Source: Scatolibacter rhodanostii (GTDB lineage Bacteria > Bacillota > Clostridia > Oscillospirales > Acutalibacteraceae). From it: a stretch of DNA of 64,000 bases. Shown here one piece after another: positions 1 to 7,785 of this stretch. The DNA lies in assembly GCF_900197595.1 (NCBI RefSeq), contig NZ_FZLO01000002.1, positions 310,001 to 374,000 of the forward strand, given 5' to 3'. Below the pieces are notes generated by a model. It saw only the letters and a program-made list of their open reading frames with translations, did no database searches and had not been told where the DNA came from. The position numbers were made by a program, and so were the translations under genes. The stretch's first letter is position 1; each line of letters starts with the position of its first letter.

Positions 1-120
1 GATTTTTTTGTAAAGCGGATGCTTAACACTGTCTTCTACAGCCACAACTACAGTTTTATCCATTTTGTCACTGACAACACGGCCGATAGTCGTTTTTCTG
101 TTGCTTCTTGATTCGCTCAC
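1..120 (-). CDS. rpsQ: 30S ribosomal protein S17 (5' part, cut by window edge)
   Basis: The reverse complement of the first 120 bases reads as 40 codons from a GTG start and matches the N-terminus of S17: a basic, serine-rich lead-in, then [20 protein letters not shown] and KHPLYKK. S17 is a primary 16S rRNA-binding protein of the 30S subunit. The gene follows rpmC by 19 bases and carries an AGGGAGGA-type ribosome binding site in that gap. The 3' half lies outside the window. The order L16-L29-S17 is the standard S10 operon order, which supports the call despite truncation. Confidence 0.9.
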   Translation of the reverse strand, partial: MSESRSNRKTTIGRVVSDKMDKTVVVAVEDSVKHPLYKKI

Positions 121-139
121 TATTTAATCCTCCCTTACC

Positions 140-343
140 TTAATTTTTCTGTGCTGTGAGTTCATTTTCGCGTATCATTGTTTTGATACGAGCAATGTCT
201 TTCTTCACAGCAGAAATTCTCATCGGATTGTCAAGCTGATTAATAGCAAGCTGGAAACGAAGGTTAAAGAGCTCCGCTTTAAGGTCAGCGAGTTTCTTGT
301 TCAGCTCTTCAGCAGTTAATTCTCTGATTTCTGAAGTTTTCAT
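140..343 (-). CDS. rpmC: 50S ribosomal protein L29
   Basis: This encodes 67 residues, the usual size of L29, which sits at the peptide exit tunnel and contacts L23. The start chosen is [14 protein letters not shown]; the frame runs 13 codons further upstream, but that part lies inside rplP. The ATG overlaps the rplP stop codon (TAATG), and a GGAGG site sits about 10 bases upstream inside rplP, so translational coupling is likely. The protein is one long helical hairpin rich in Leu, Lys and Glu ([18 protein letters not shown]), with the RIKTMIRE segment near the end that is typical of the family. Confidence 0.95.
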   Translation of the reverse strand: MKTSEIRELTAEELNKKLADLKAELFNLRFQLAINQLDNPMRISAVKKDIARIKTMIRENELTAQKN

Positions 344-765
344 TACTCTGAGACCTCCGTTTCTTTCACAACAAATTTGCACTTAACAGGCAATTTGTTG
401 GCGGCCAGACGCATAGCCTCTCTGGCTGTCTCTTCTGATACACCGCCAAGTTCAAACATAATGCGGCCGGGCTTAACAACGGCTACCCAAAATTCAGGTG
501 CACCTTTACCGGAACCCATGCGAACTTCAGCAGGTTTTTTTGTGACTGGTTTGTGTGGGAAAATTTTAATCCAAACTTTACCGAAACGTTTGCAATAACG
601 AGTCATGGCAACACGAGCGGCTTCAATTTGGTTAGCAGTAATCCAAGTGGGCTCAAGTGCTTGAAGGCCGAATTCACCGTAAGTGACTTGATTACCACGA
701 GTTGCTTTACCGGTCATACGACCTCTGTGAACTCTGCGGTATTTCACGCGCTTTGGTAGTAACAT
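343..765 (-). CDS. rplP: 50S ribosomal protein L16
   Basis: The product has 140 residues. L16 binds 23S rRNA near the A site and the central protuberance. The N-terminus [17 protein letters not shown], the [17 protein letters not shown] loop and the [19 protein letters not shown] segment are all diagnostic. Its ATG overlaps the end of rpsC (TAATG), and its own stop overlaps rpmC, so three genes in a row are translationally coupled. Length and motifs are normal. Confidence 0.97.
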   Translation of the reverse strand: MLLPKRVKYRRVHRGRMTGKATRGNQVTYGEFGLQALEPTWITANQIEAARVAMTRYCKRFGKVWIKIFPHKPVTKKPAEVRMGSGKGAPEFWVAVVKPGRIMFELGGVSEETAREAMRLAANKLPVKCKFVVKETEVSE

Positions 766-1460
766 TATCTGCGGCCTCCTTCCCTTTTTGCCGGTCTCTT
801 TTCTGTATTATTTACAGTAGACTGACGTTTGCTGTTGAGAACTTCGCCTTTATACAGCCATACCTTAACGCCCAAACGGCCGTAGGTGGTAGCAGCTTCA
901 GCAAAACCATAATCGATATCTGCACGAATGGTCTGCAGCGGAATTGTTCCCTCATGATATTGTTCTGTTCTAGCGATATCAGCGCCGCCCAAACGACCGG
1001 ATACCTGTGTTTTGATACCCTTTGCGCCGAACTTCATGCTTCTGCCGATGCACTGTTTCATAGCACGACGGAAAGAAACACGTCTCTCCAGCTGTGAAGC
1101 GATGTTTTCAGCAACTAGCTGAGCATTCAAATCAGGTTGTTTTACTTCAATAATATTGATAACAACTGGTTTCTTCAGCATTTTTTCGCATTGTACACGA
1201 AGTTTTTCAATCTCAGCACCGCCCTTACCGATAACCATACCGGGTTTAGCGCAGTGAATATGCACTCTAACTTTTGAAGCATCTCTTTCGATCTCAATCT
1301 TCGGAACGCCAGCGGAATAAAGCTGCTTTTTCAGCACCTTACGGAGGTTGTAGTCTTCAACCAAAGTATCGCCGAAAACTTCATCCCTTGCATACCAGCG
1401 GGAATCCCAGTCTTTAATAACGCCCACACGAAGACCGTGCGGATTTACTTTCTGACCCAT
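765..1460 (-). CDS. rpsC: 30S ribosomal protein S3
   Basis: This 231-residue protein is S3, which forms part of the mRNA entry channel of the 30S subunit. [20 protein letters not shown] at the N-terminus and the KH-type motif [14 protein letters not shown] near residues 74-88 identify it. The C-terminal domain contains [21 protein letters not shown], and the tail is basic ([11 protein letters not shown]). A GGAGG site precedes the ATG. It lies 19 bases after rplV and overlaps rplP by one base. Confidence 0.97.
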   Translation of the reverse strand: MGQKVNPHGLRVGVIKDWDSRWYARDEVFGDTLVEDYNLRKVLKKQLYSAGVPKIEIERDASKVRVHIHCAKPGMVIGKGGAEIEKLRVQCEKMLKKPVVINIIEVKQPDLNAQLVAENIASQLERRVSFRRAMKQCIGRSMKFGAKGIKTQVSGRLGGADIARTEQYHEGTIPLQTIRADIDYGFAEAATTYGRLGVKVWLYKGEVLNSKRQSTVNNTEKRPAKREGGRR

Positions 1461-1479
1461 ATCTTTACCTCCTTACGCC

Positions 1480-1815
1480 TTATTCTTTTTCCTTCACAAT
1501 CAAAGTGATATGTGAAGTTCTTTTTAGCACTCTAAATGCTCTGCCATGAGGGCCGGGTCTCATTCTTTTGAGGGTTGGGCCGGGTGTCACATAGCATTTG
1601 CTAACATAAAGGCTGTTTTTATCCATGTTAAAATTGTTTTCTGCATTAGCTACAGCAGATTTGAGCAGCTTTTGCAGATCAGCACAGACAGCCTTTTGTG
1701 TGTGCTTTAAGATCGCGTCTGCAAGGTCAACGGGCTTGTTACGAATCAAATCGAGCACGATGCCCACCTTGCGGGGAGAGATTCGAGTATAATTCAGCGT
1801 TGCTTTTGCTTCCAT
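1480..1815 (-). CDS. rplV: 50S ribosomal protein L22
   Basis: The 111-residue product is L22, an early assembly protein whose long beta hairpin lines the exit tunnel. The N-terminus [28 protein letters not shown] and the C-terminal [23 protein letters not shown] are classic. The tunnel hairpin [15 protein letters not shown] around residues 83-97 is intact, with none of the short deletions known from macrolide-resistant mutants. An AAGGAG site sits about 10 bases before the ATG. Confidence 0.96.
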   Translation of the reverse strand: MEAKATLNYTRISPRKVGIVLDLIRNKPVDLADAILKHTQKAVCADLQKLLKSAVANAENNFNMDKNSLYVSKCYVTPGPTLKRMRPGPHGRAFRVLKRTSHITLIVKEKE

Positions 1816-1834
1816 TTAATCTCTGCTCCTTTCA

Positions 1835-2107
1835 TCATTTGCTCGTCTTTGAGCCGGCATGGCCCTTAAAGGTTCTTGTGGGGGCAAATTCGCCCAATTT
1901 ATGACCAACCATATCCTCGGTAACATAAACCGGAACATGCTTGCGGCCGTCATGAACGGCAATCGTATGACCTACGAAATCCGGGAAAATCATGGAAGAA
2001 CGGCTCCATGTTTTGATGATCTTGTTTTCGCCGGCTTCATTCATTAATTGAATCCTTTTAAGCAGCACAGGCTGTACAAAAGGTCCTTTTTTCAAGCTTC
2101 TGCTCAT
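1835..2107 (-). CDS. rpsS: 30S ribosomal protein S19
   Basis: A 90-residue protein starting [20 protein letters not shown], which is the S19 signature. S19 lies in the 30S head and contacts S13 and the A-site finger. The [45 protein letters not shown] block is fully typical. It is separated from rplB by 26 bases containing AAGGAG and from rplV by 19 bases. Confidence 0.97.
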   Translation of the reverse strand: MSRSLKKGPFVQPVLLKRIQLMNEAGENKIIKTWSRSSMIFPDFVGHTIAVHDGRKHVPVYVTEDMVGHKLGEFAPTRTFKGHAGSKTSK

Positions 2108-2133
2108 TTATTTCAAGCTCCTTTCCGCACGCC

Positions 2134-2967
2134 TTACTTACTGTTTCTGCGTTTAACGATGAATTTATCGCTATGATTTTTCTTGGAACGTGTTTTATAT
2201 CCCAAAGCAGGTTTACCCCAAGGAGTAAGCGGTCCTGAATGTCCAACCGGGCTCTTACCTTCACCACCACCGTGCGGGTGATCGTTCGGGTTCATAACAG
2301 AACCTCTAACTGTTGGTCTGAAACCTAGGTGACGTTTGCGTCCTGCTTTGCCGAGCTTCACATTCTCGTGGTCGATGTTGCTGACCTGTCCAATAGAAGC
2401 CATGCAGTTTTCAGGAATGTTTCTGAGCTCTCCGGAAGGAAGTCTCAAAAGAGCCATTCCGTTTTCTTTTGCCATGAGCTGAGCCATAACACCGGCAGAA
2501 CGTACGATTTGTGCGCCTTTTCCGGGATGCATCTCAACGTTGTGAACAAAAGTACCAACAGGAATGTCAGATAATTTCAAGGCGTTGCCGGGTTTGATAT
2601 CGGCTTCTGCACCTGAAACAACTTTATCTCCGGCTTTAAGGCCGTGTGGTGCTAAGATATAATTTTTTTCGCCATCTTCATACTGAATCAGTGCAATGAA
2701 AGCGGAACGGTTTGGATCATATTCAAGACCCAAAACAGTAGCTGTCATGCCCTCTTTCTGGCGTTTGAAATCGATGATACGATATTTTTTACGGTTGCCG
2801 CCGCCTCTATGACGAACGGTGATTCTTCCGTAGCTGTTACGGCCTGCATTCTTGTTTAAAGAAGTCAAAAGACTTTTTTCAGGGCCGTTTTTAGAAAGGC
2901 CTGAATAGTCTGTGACAGACATATTACGTCTTGCCGCCGACGTAGGCTTATAAACTTTAATTGGCAT
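2134..2967 (-). CDS. rplB: 50S ribosomal protein L2
   Basis: L2 is needed for subunit joining and sits near the peptidyl transferase centre. The start is [21 protein letters not shown], giving 277 residues, the normal length. The frame stays open for 30 more codons upstream, but that stretch is the hairpin-rich spacer and has no family match, while AGGAG lies 10 bases before the chosen ATG. The C-terminal motif [17 protein letters not shown] contains the conserved histidine implicated in ribosome activity. The 117-base gap to rplW is unusually long and structured. Confidence 0.97.
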   Translation of the reverse strand: MPIKVYKPTSAARRNMSVTDYSGLSKNGPEKSLLTSLNKNAGRNSYGRITVRHRGGGNRKKYRIIDFKRQKEGMTATVLGLEYDPNRSAFIALIQYEDGEKNYILAPHGLKAGDKVVSGAEADIKPGNALKLSDIPVGTFVHNVEMHPGKGAQIVRSAGVMAQLMAKENGMALLRLPSGELRNIPENCMASIGQVSNIDHENVKLGKAGRKRHLGFRPTVRGSVMNPNDHPHGGGEGKSPVGHSGPLTPWGKPALGYKTRSKKNHSDKFIVKRRNSK

Positions 2968-2995
2968 GGAATTCACTCTCCTATTTTGGCTTTGC

Positions 2996-3081
2996 GGGGA
3001 ATGCCCGTTCCCCATTCGTGCCCTTCGGGGGCAATTGCCATTGCTGGCAATCGGCATTGCTGCCGGTCAGCATCGCTGCTG
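2996..3081 (-). repeat. Array of five small hairpins in the rplW-rplB spacer
   Basis: In mRNA sense the spacer reads as five consecutive stem-loops. H1 (3068-3081) pairs CAGCA with TGCTG over a GCGA loop. H2 (3052-3065) pairs CGGCA with TGCCG over GCAA. H3 (3034-3051) pairs ATTGCCA with TGGCAAT over GCAA. H4 (3019-3033) pairs TGCCC with GGGCA. H5 (2996-3013) pairs GGGGAA with TTCCCC. H2, H3 and H4 touch without a spare base. The stems differ in sequence while pairing is kept, and the region is richer in G+C than its surroundings. The function is unknown; it ends just upstream of the rplB ribosome binding site. Confidence 0.75.
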
Positions 3082-3084
3082 ATT

Positions 3085-3378
3085 TTAGATCATGCTCTCG
3101 AAGAATTCGATTGTCTTGCTGTTTTCTGTCAAAGTCACAATTGCTTTTTTCCAGCTTCTTGTGTAGCCTTCTGTTCTGCCTTGGCGGCGGAGTTGGCCTC
3201 TGACATGCATTGTGTGAACTTTGCTGACGTTTACGCCAAACAGCTCTTTTACTGCAGCAGCAATTTCAATCTTTGTTGCACTCTTGTCAACTTCAAAGGT
3301 ATATTTTCTATCAGCAATTCCCGCCATCGTCTTTTCCGTGATGATTGGGCGAATCACGATGTCTTGAGATGTTTTCAT
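3085..3378 (-). CDS. rplW: 50S ribosomal protein L23
   Basis: The product is 97 residues: L23, which lies at the exit tunnel and docks trigger factor and [21 protein letters not shown] at the start, then [33 protein letters not shown] and [17 protein letters not shown] are diagnostic. The ATG overlaps the rplD stop (ATGA), with GAGGAGG upstream inside rplD, so the two are coupled. It is followed by the unusual hairpin spacer before rplB. Confidence 0.96.
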   Translation of the reverse strand: MKTSQDIVIRPIITEKTMAGIADRKYTFEVDKSATKIEIAAAVKELFGVNVSKVHTMHVRGQLRRQGRTEGYTRSWKKAIVTLTENSKTIEFFESMI

Positions 3379-3998
3379 GCGTATACCTCCTCAATTTTCG
3401 CAACGGCACCCTTTACAACGATAAATTTATCGGCATTCAGAATGTCGTATACATTCAGCGTGTTCACCTGAGAGGTTTTCACACCAGGAATGTTGTTGGC
3501 AGAAGCAATTACTTTGGCATCCAAAGAATCAAGCACAATGAGGGCTTTTTTCTCGGAACCGATTGCTTTCAGCATTTCAGCAATCGCTTTTGTTTTGTAG
3601 GAATCTAAATCAATCGCATCTAATACGATGATTTCATTGTCAGCCACTTTAGAAGAAAGAGCAGACTTCATAGCCAAACGTCTTACCTTCTTATTCAGCA
3701 CATAGCTGTAATCACGAGGCTTCGGAGCAAAAACGATACCACCATGTGTCCACTGTGGTGAACGGGTAGAACCCTGTCTTGCACGTCCTGTGCCTTTTTG
3801 TCTCCACGGTTTTTTGCCGCCGCCGGAAACTTCTGCGCGGGTAAGAGCAGACTGAGTGCCCTGACGCTTGTTAGCAAGCTGATTTTTTACAACATCGTTC
3901 ATAACAGATGCATTGGGCTCAATACCGAAAACGGCATCAGAAAGATCGATTTTTTCAATCTCTTTACCCTGCATATTCAAAACTGATACTTTAGGCAT
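3375..3998 (-). CDS. rplD: 50S ribosomal protein L4
   Basis: L4 is a 207-residue protein that lines the exit tunnel and, in gammaproteobacteria, also autoregulates the S10 operon. Diagnostic segments are [41 protein letters not shown] (tunnel loop, about residues 54-94) and the C-terminal [27 protein letters not shown] precedes the ATG. Whether L4 controls this operon, as in E. coli, cannot be told from the sequence. Confidence 0.96.
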   Translation of the reverse strand: MPKVSVLNMQGKEIEKIDLSDAVFGIEPNASVMNDVVKNQLANKRQGTQSALTRAEVSGGGKKPWRQKGTGRARQGSTRSPQWTHGGIVFAPKPRDYSYVLNKKVRRLAMKSALSSKVADNEIIVLDAIDLDSYKTKAIAEMLKAIGSEKKALIVLDSLDAKVIASANNIPGVKTSQVNTLNVYDILNADKFIVVKGAVAKIEEVYA

Positions 3999-4015
3999 TC
4001 TAATTCCTCCTTCCC

Positions 4016-4648
4016 TTACGCTTTCAAGCTATCGCGAATTATCACGATGCCGCCGTTCGGACCCGGAACAGCGCCTTTAATAGCAATCAAATTATTGTCC
4101 GTATCCACTTTTACGACTGTAAGATTCTGAACAGTGACCTTCTCGGTACCTAAATGTCCAGGCAACTTAAGACCTTTCCAAACACGTGACGGAGTCGAAC
4201 AAGCACCGTTTGAACCGCCGTGACGAACAACAGGTCCACTACCATGAGTCTCTTTAAGTCTGGAGAAGTTCCAGCGTTTGATAACACCTGCATAGCCTTT
4301 ACCTTTGCTGGTGCCGGTTACGTCAACTTTGTCTCCGTTTTCAAAGACGTCAGCTTTGATCAAATCGCCAACATTCAGTGCGCTGGTGTCATCTAGTCTG
4401 AGTTCACGAAGTGTTCTCTTTGGAGCGACGTCAGCTTTTTTGAAATGACCCGTGAGCGGTTTTGTGACTCTCTGCGGTTTTTGGTCTCCGAAGCCAATCT
4501 GAACAGCTTCATAACCGTCGTTCTCTTTTGTTTTCTTCTGTGTTACAGCACAGGGACCGGCTTCGATCACAGTTACAGGAATTACTTTCCCGTTTTCATC
4601 GAAAATCTGTGTCATGCCGATTTTCTTACCGATGATTCCTTTTTTCAT
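4016..4648 (-). CDS. rplC: 50S ribosomal protein L3
   Basis: The 210-residue product is L3, which reaches from the surface to the peptidyl transferase centre. [33 protein letters not shown] and the central loop [33 protein letters not shown] are typical. AGGAGG sits 8 bases upstream. The 75-base gap from rpsJ folds into a nested stem that ends right at this ribosome binding site, which could affect rplC translation. Confidence 0.96.
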   Translation of the reverse strand: MKKGIIGKKIGMTQIFDENGKVIPVTVIEAGPCAVTQKKTKENDGYEAVQIGFGDQKPQRVTKPLTGHFKKADVAPKRTLRELRLDDTSALNVGDLIKADVFENGDKVDVTGTSKGKGYAGVIKRWNFSRLKETHGSGPVVRHGGSNGACSTPSRVWKGLKLPGHLGTEKVTVQNLTVVKVDTDNNLIAIKGAVPGPNGGIVIIRDSLKA

Positions 4649-4663
4649 CTTTGTTCCTCCTAA

Positions 4664-4719
4664 GGTTATTGGTTGAACGGCTTTGCCGCCAACATGACCC
4701 TACTGGTTGGTTTATAACC
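4664..4719 (-). promoter_or_regulatory. Nested stem-loop in the rpsJ-rplC spacer
   Basis: In mRNA sense GGTTAT (4719-4714) can pair with ATAACC (4669-4664), only two bases before the AGGAGG of rplC. Inside, GTTG (4693-4690) pairs with CAAC (4675-4672), and a small CGGC/GCCG hairpin (4688-4678) caps it. The fold is read by eye and its regulatory role is inference from its position. Confidence 0.4.
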
Positions 4720-4723
4720 GAAA

Positions 4724-5041
4724 TTAAAGTTTAATTTCGATTTCAACACCGGCGGGGAGTTCAAGGCCCATCATAGCTTCAACAGTTTTGTTGCTGGGTC
4801 TTAAAATGTCAATCAGTCTCTTGTGGGTTCTCATCTCAAACTGCTCACGGCTGTCTTTGTACTTATGCACAGCGCGCAAAATTGTGATGATTTGCTTTTC
4901 AGTCGGTAGCGGCACAGGTCCAGAAACTCTTGCTCCTGTACGCTTGGCTGTTGCTACGATTTTTTCAGCGGATTGGTCAACCAGCTGATGATCGTATCCC
5001 TTTAATCTGATTCTGATTTTTTCTTTGACTGCCACGTTCAT
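4724..5041 (-). CDS. rpsJ: 30S ribosomal protein S10
   Basis: First gene of the operon; 105 residues. S10 is a 30S head protein that also serves as NusE in antitermination complexes. [45 protein letters not shown] and [36 protein letters not shown] match S10 over its full length. A GGAGGCG site lies directly before the ATG. It is preceded by a leader of about 330 bases with its own terminator hairpin, so expression of the whole operon is probably attenuated there. Confidence 0.97.
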   Translation of the reverse strand: MNVAVKEKIRIRLKGYDHQLVDQSAEKIVATAKRTGARVSGPVPLPTEKQIITILRAVHKYKDSREQFEMRTHKRLIDILRPSNKTVEAMMGLELPAGVEIEIKL

Positions 5042-5110
5042 CGCCTCCTTAAATATTTGAGTTGGCGGGCATCAGGTTTTTAACACTGTACCGGGTGTTT
5101 GTTCACTCGG

Positions 5111-5146
5111 ACAAATAAAAACCGAAATTCACACAGTGAATTCCGG
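5111..5146 (-). terminator. Intrinsic terminator (attenuator) in the S10 operon leader
   Basis: In the direction of the operon, CCGGAATTCAC (5146-5136) pairs with GTGAATTTCGG (5132-5122) with one mismatch over a three-base loop, and TTTTTATTTG follows. It lies about 80 bases before rpsJ and about 230 bases after the promoter, so transcripts must pass it to express the operon. This is the arrangement of an attenuated ribosomal protein leader. Confidence 0.7.
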
Positions 5147-5380
5147 GGTAATTTCAGTGCAAGCACCTAGAATAAGCTTTAAAAAGCGCAATCCGGCCTA
5201 TGAGAATCCCTTCTCATGGTTCCAACTTTTTAAATTCATCGCCCGGTTTAAAATCGGACATACTCCACGGAAAAACCGGCTCATCGCAAGATGTTTGTTC
5301 TAATCAATGCTAGTCCAAAACCTTTCGTTTCTGCCGCAACCTCCCGCTTCAACGCATATCTGTCGCAGTCGTGCTTGATT

Positions 5381-5409
5381 ATTATATCATCGTATGTCAC
5401 TGTTTGCAA
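5381..5409 (-). promoter_or_regulatory. Promoter of the S10 operon
   Basis: Reading on the minus strand, a TTGCAA -35 element (5409-5404) and a perfect TATAAT -10 element (5386-5381) are separated by exactly 17 bases. It lies between the stop of the upstream GNAT gene and rpsJ and gives a leader of roughly 330 bases, which contains several hairpins (for example TGAGAA/TTCTCA near 5200-5215) and the attenuator. Confidence 0.8.
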
Positions 5410-5416
5410 GCTTTTT

Positions 5417-5893
5417 TTAACATTTTCTTAAACTTTTTTTCATCACAAAATTTTCCATAAAAATATTATTTCTTTTAAATCTTTGCTTTTTAATAACCTT
5501 ATAACCACATCTTTCAAAGAACGGTTTTGCTGTAATGGAAGCTTGAACATCTATATACGTAAGTTCTTTTTTTACGGCCTGACTTTCTATATCTTCGGCG
5601 AGCATTGCCCCTATTCCCAAACGCTGAAAATCCTTGTGTACAAATAAACGGTCAAAATAGTTTCCGTCAAGGTTTGCAAATCCAACCATCTTTCCCTCTG
5701 ATTCAGCAATTACCGTATAACTCTCTTTGAATGCCTTGCACCAAGTTTTTAGTTCAATCTCCTTCGGTGCCCAAACATCCTGTTGTTCTTTTGTATAATC
5801 CTTGGCATTGACACTATGAACTGTTTCTTGAAAAAGTTTTACCATTTCTGCATCATCTTCAGCTTTATATTGCCGCAAACAATAACCAATCAT
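5417..5893 (-). CDS. GNAT family N-acetyltransferase
   Basis: A 158-residue protein with the acetyltransferase fold. The acetyl-CoA pyrophosphate-binding motif FQRLGIGAMLAED is at residues 89-101, and a preceding beta strand YFDRLFVHKDF gives the family pattern. GNAT enzymes transfer acetyl from acetyl-CoA to amines; the substrate here is unknown. The C-terminal PFFERCGYKVIKKQ is typical of small-molecule or peptide acetyltransferases. It ends 8 bases before the -35 element of the S10 promoter and no terminator is visible between them, so read-through into the S10 leader is possible. Confidence 0.85.
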   Translation of the reverse strand: MIGYCLRQYKAEDDAEMVKLFQETVHSVNAKDYTKEQQDVWAPKEIELKTWCKAFKESYTVIAESEGKMVGFANLDGNYFDRLFVHKDFQRLGIGAMLAEDIESQAVKKELTYIDVQASITAKPFFERCGYKVIKKQRFKRNNIFMENFVMKKSLRKC

Positions 5894-5942
5894 ATTGTAC
5901 CCCTATATTCATGTAATATTCCAATTTTTTCTAATTATCACC

Positions 5943-5975
5943 TGTCAATCAAAGCTTGATAAGTTTTGATTGACA
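5943..5975. repeat. 11-bp perfect inverted repeat between divergent genes
   Basis: TGTCAATCAAA (5943-5953) and TTTGATTGACA (5965-5975) flank an 11-base loop. Each arm carries TTGACA facing outward, one toward the minus-strand GNAT gene and one toward the plus-strand small gene at 6040. Good -10 boxes at the right distance are not seen, so it is either a shared operator with weak promoters or a structural element. It has no T-run and is not a terminator. Confidence 0.55.
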
Positions 5976-6039
5976 CTATGTTTCATGAATAATTCTACTT
6001 TTCATCGGCAACTATAATGTTTAAGGAGTTGATGATAAA

Positions 6040-6285
6040 ATGTCAAAAAATAAAATCGATTATCATGAACATGATGAAGTTAAAAATTATCCTAACATCG
6101 GCAATGTAGCATCGGCGAATGAAACCACCGGGCTTATTCCCTCACTCGCCCAGACAAATGATGAATTTCGATCTTATCAGGATATTAGCTCTACTGCCAT
6201 TCCTAAAAAAGCCCCTGGAAAACGCGAGCGCTCTGAACCTTTAAAAATTGAACCTACACGTCACACCGATCATCCCTATTTATAA
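6040..6285 (+). CDS. Small hypothetical protein (81 aa)
   Basis: I do not recognise this protein. It is kept as a gene because AAGGAG lies 11 bases before the ATG and codon use looks normal. It is polar and probably disordered, starting MSKNKIDYHEHDEVKNYPNIGNVASANE, with a proline- and lysine-rich C-terminal half and no membrane segment. It is followed after about 100 bases by another small plus-strand gene; both lie between the S10 region and ireB. Confidence 0.6.
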   Translation: MSKNKIDYHEHDEVKNYPNIGNVASANETTGLIPSLAQTNDEFRSYQDISSTAIPKKAPGKRERSEPLKIEPTRHTDHPYL

Positions 6286-6387
6286 TTTCATCTTTAACAA
6301 TAACCTTTATATACGTTTATCTGCTCTCTTTTCATTTCTCGAATCCTCACAAGCTTTATCGCTTATTAAAATCAACGGGAGGCGGTT

Positions 6388-6573
6388 ATGTCCCCTTATC
6401 AAGAGATGTACCAAGAACTTTTTCAAGAAGTTACACAAGCCATTGAAATCTTGAAATCCGCTCAGCAAAAAACAGAAGATATTTATATTAGAAAGAAAAA
6501 CGCAAAATCACCTGTAACCCCTATGCCACATTTTAATCCGGATAACCCTTTTCTAAAAAGACGGAAAACTTGA
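6388..6573 (+). CDS. Small hypothetical protein (61 aa)
   Basis: Unrecognised. The ATG has a good GGGAGG site 6 bases upstream. Residues 1-32 (SPYQEMYQELFQEVTQAIEILKSAQQKTED) form an amphipathic helix, perhaps a short coiled coil, and the remainder is basic and proline-containing (FNPDNPFLKRRKT). It ends about 40 bases before a bidirectional terminator shared with the convergent gene at 6644. It could be co-transcribed with the 81-residue gene upstream. Confidence 0.55.
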   Translation: MSPYQEMYQELFQEVTQAIEILKSAQQKTEDIYIRKKNAKSPVTPMPHFNPDNPFLKRRKT

Positions 6574-6613
6574 CTATACAAAAGATTAGAATGCAAACAA
6601 AACCAGGAAAACA

Positions 6614-6643
6614 AAAGCGGCAGGAATTTGTACCCGCCGCTTT
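6614..6643. terminator. Bidirectional terminator
   Basis: AAAGCGGC (6614-6621) pairs with GCCGCTTT (6636-6643), with two further G-C pairs inside. On the minus strand the stem is followed by TTTTGTTTTCC, on the plus strand by the weaker TTTCTATTC. It separates the plus-strand small genes from the ireB-linked pair on the minus strand. Confidence 0.75.
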
Positions 6644-6934
6644 CTATTCGTCTTTCAGTGCTCTTTCAAGCCAAGCATCTGCAATATCCATTGCTGTGAA
6701 TAAACCCTCTTTTTCGCTGCTTTTCAAAATCGCTTTTCCCGTTTTTAAAGGATCGGTACTTAAAAGCTGAATTCCTACTTTGCCCGCTATGTCTAAATCA
6801 TGAAATTTTTCTTTGGTCTTAACATCAATCTTTACTACGTACAATTCTCGCATATCACCGTAATACAGCGTATCCCCGCTGCGTACCAAAGGTCTGCCTT
6901 TGTAAGTTGGAAACTTCATCTCGTTTGTACTCAA
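6644..6934 (-). CDS. Conserved hypothetical protein linked to ireB (96 aa)
   Basis: A 96-residue soluble protein with no membrane segment. Pattern: FPTYKGRPLVRSGDTLYYGDMRELYVVKIDVKTKEKF, then a KVGIQLLSTDP segment and a helical C-terminus TAMDIADAWLERALKDE. I recall similar uncharacterised proteins in clostridial genomes but cannot name a domain. The frame opens with TTG at 6934, with GGTGAT nearby; an ATG at 6919 is the alternative start and has a weak site. It follows ireB by 23 bases, so the two probably form an operon. Confidence 0.7.
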   Translation of the reverse strand: MSTNEMKFPTYKGRPLVRSGDTLYYGDMRELYVVKIDVKTKEKFHDLDIAGKVGIQLLSTDPLKTGKAILKSSEKEGLFTAMDIADAWLERALKDE

Positions 6935-6957
6935 AAAATCACCATACTTTCCAAATT

Positions 6958-7209
6958 TTATTCGCCCAAATAAGAGCGTACCATTGCTCGGAGGAGTTCA
7001 TCTCGATCAACTCTGCGGATTAAACTTCTGGCGTTGTTATGGGTAGTGATGTAAGTTGGGTCTTCTGACAAAATATAACCTACAATCTGACTAATGGGGT
7101 TATACCCTTTTTCTTTCAACGCATCATATACCGTGAGCAATATTTTCTTCATGTCTGCTTCTTTTACTTCATCTATAGAAAAGGTAATCGTATTAAAATC
7201 CTGTGACAT
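6958..7209 (-). CDS. ireB: IreB family regulatory protein (UPF0297)
   Basis: An 83-residue protein matching UPF0297/IreB along its full length: [45 protein letters not shown] and [30 protein letters not shown]. In Enterococcus faecalis IreB is a substrate of the Ser/Thr kinase IreK and affects cell-wall stress and cephalosporin resistance; N-terminal threonines are the phosphosites there, and Thr8/Thr10-type residues exist here. In many Firmicutes ireB precedes ruvX and a DUF1292 gene. Here ruvX is not adjacent and the DUF1292 gene lies 16 kb away. Confidence 0.92.
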   Translation of the reverse strand: MSQDFNTITFSIDEVKEADMKKILLTVYDALKEKGYNPISQIVGYILSEDPTYITTHNNARSLIRRVDRDELLRAMVRSYLGE

Positions 7210-7412
7210 ACAAGTGACACCTCCAAAACATCATTCTTACAGTTTTGCCATTCTTTCTATTCAATCATACATGAATTCAGCCTATAATTCAAGTCTTTTC
7301 GCTGAAAACTGTGTTGCACTTGATTTTTACTTTTTAAAAACATAAACGCTCAAAGCGAATATTCTACCTATTCCCGTAAAATCTAATTTTTATTAAGCCT
7401 AAGGAGAAGATA

Positions 7413-7772
7413 ATGAAGAATAAGGTAAAATCTGTCATTACAGGCGCATTAGCAGGCCTTGCCAATGGCTTTTTTGGAGCAGGAGGAGGTCTTTTTTTGG
7501 TACCTCTGCTCACTCGCTGGATTAAAATTGATGAGAGAAAAGCTTTCGCTACTTCTGTTGGCATTATTCTTCCCCTGTCTATTATTTCTGCAATTATGTA
7601 TTTTATGAAAGGTTCCATCAATTTATTATCGGCACTTCCTTTTTTGATTGGAGGTACGGTAGGCGGTATTATTTCAGGTCACTTATTCAAAAAAGTACCC
7701 ATACATGCTCTTCGCAAAATTTTTGCTCTGCTTATTCTATATGGAGGGATACGGGCTTTATTTGGATTCTAG
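7413..7772 (+). CDS. TSUP family transporter, half-size subunit 1
   Basis: A 119-residue membrane protein with about four hydrophobic segments, starting after an AAGGAG site. The GALAGLANGFFGAGGGLFLVPLLTRW motif near residues 11-36 is the glycine-rich signature of the sulfite/organosulfonate exporter (TauE/SafE, TSUP) family. Usual TSUP proteins are about 250-300 residues with two such repeats. Here each repeat is a separate gene, and the next gene holds the second copy. The pair most likely forms a heterodimeric transporter; the substrate cannot be told. Confidence 0.8.
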   Translation: MKNKVKSVITGALAGLANGFFGAGGGLFLVPLLTRWIKIDERKAFATSVGIILPLSIISAIMYFMKGSINLLSALPFLIGGTVGGIISGHLFKKVPIHALRKIFALLILYGGIRALFGF

Positions 7773-7785
7773 CCCTAAAAAAACG

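Noticed and set aside
2968-3057. N-terminal extension of L2 by 30 codons
   Set aside because: The frame is open, but it covers the hairpin array, lacks family similarity, and a proper AGGAG site marks the normal start.
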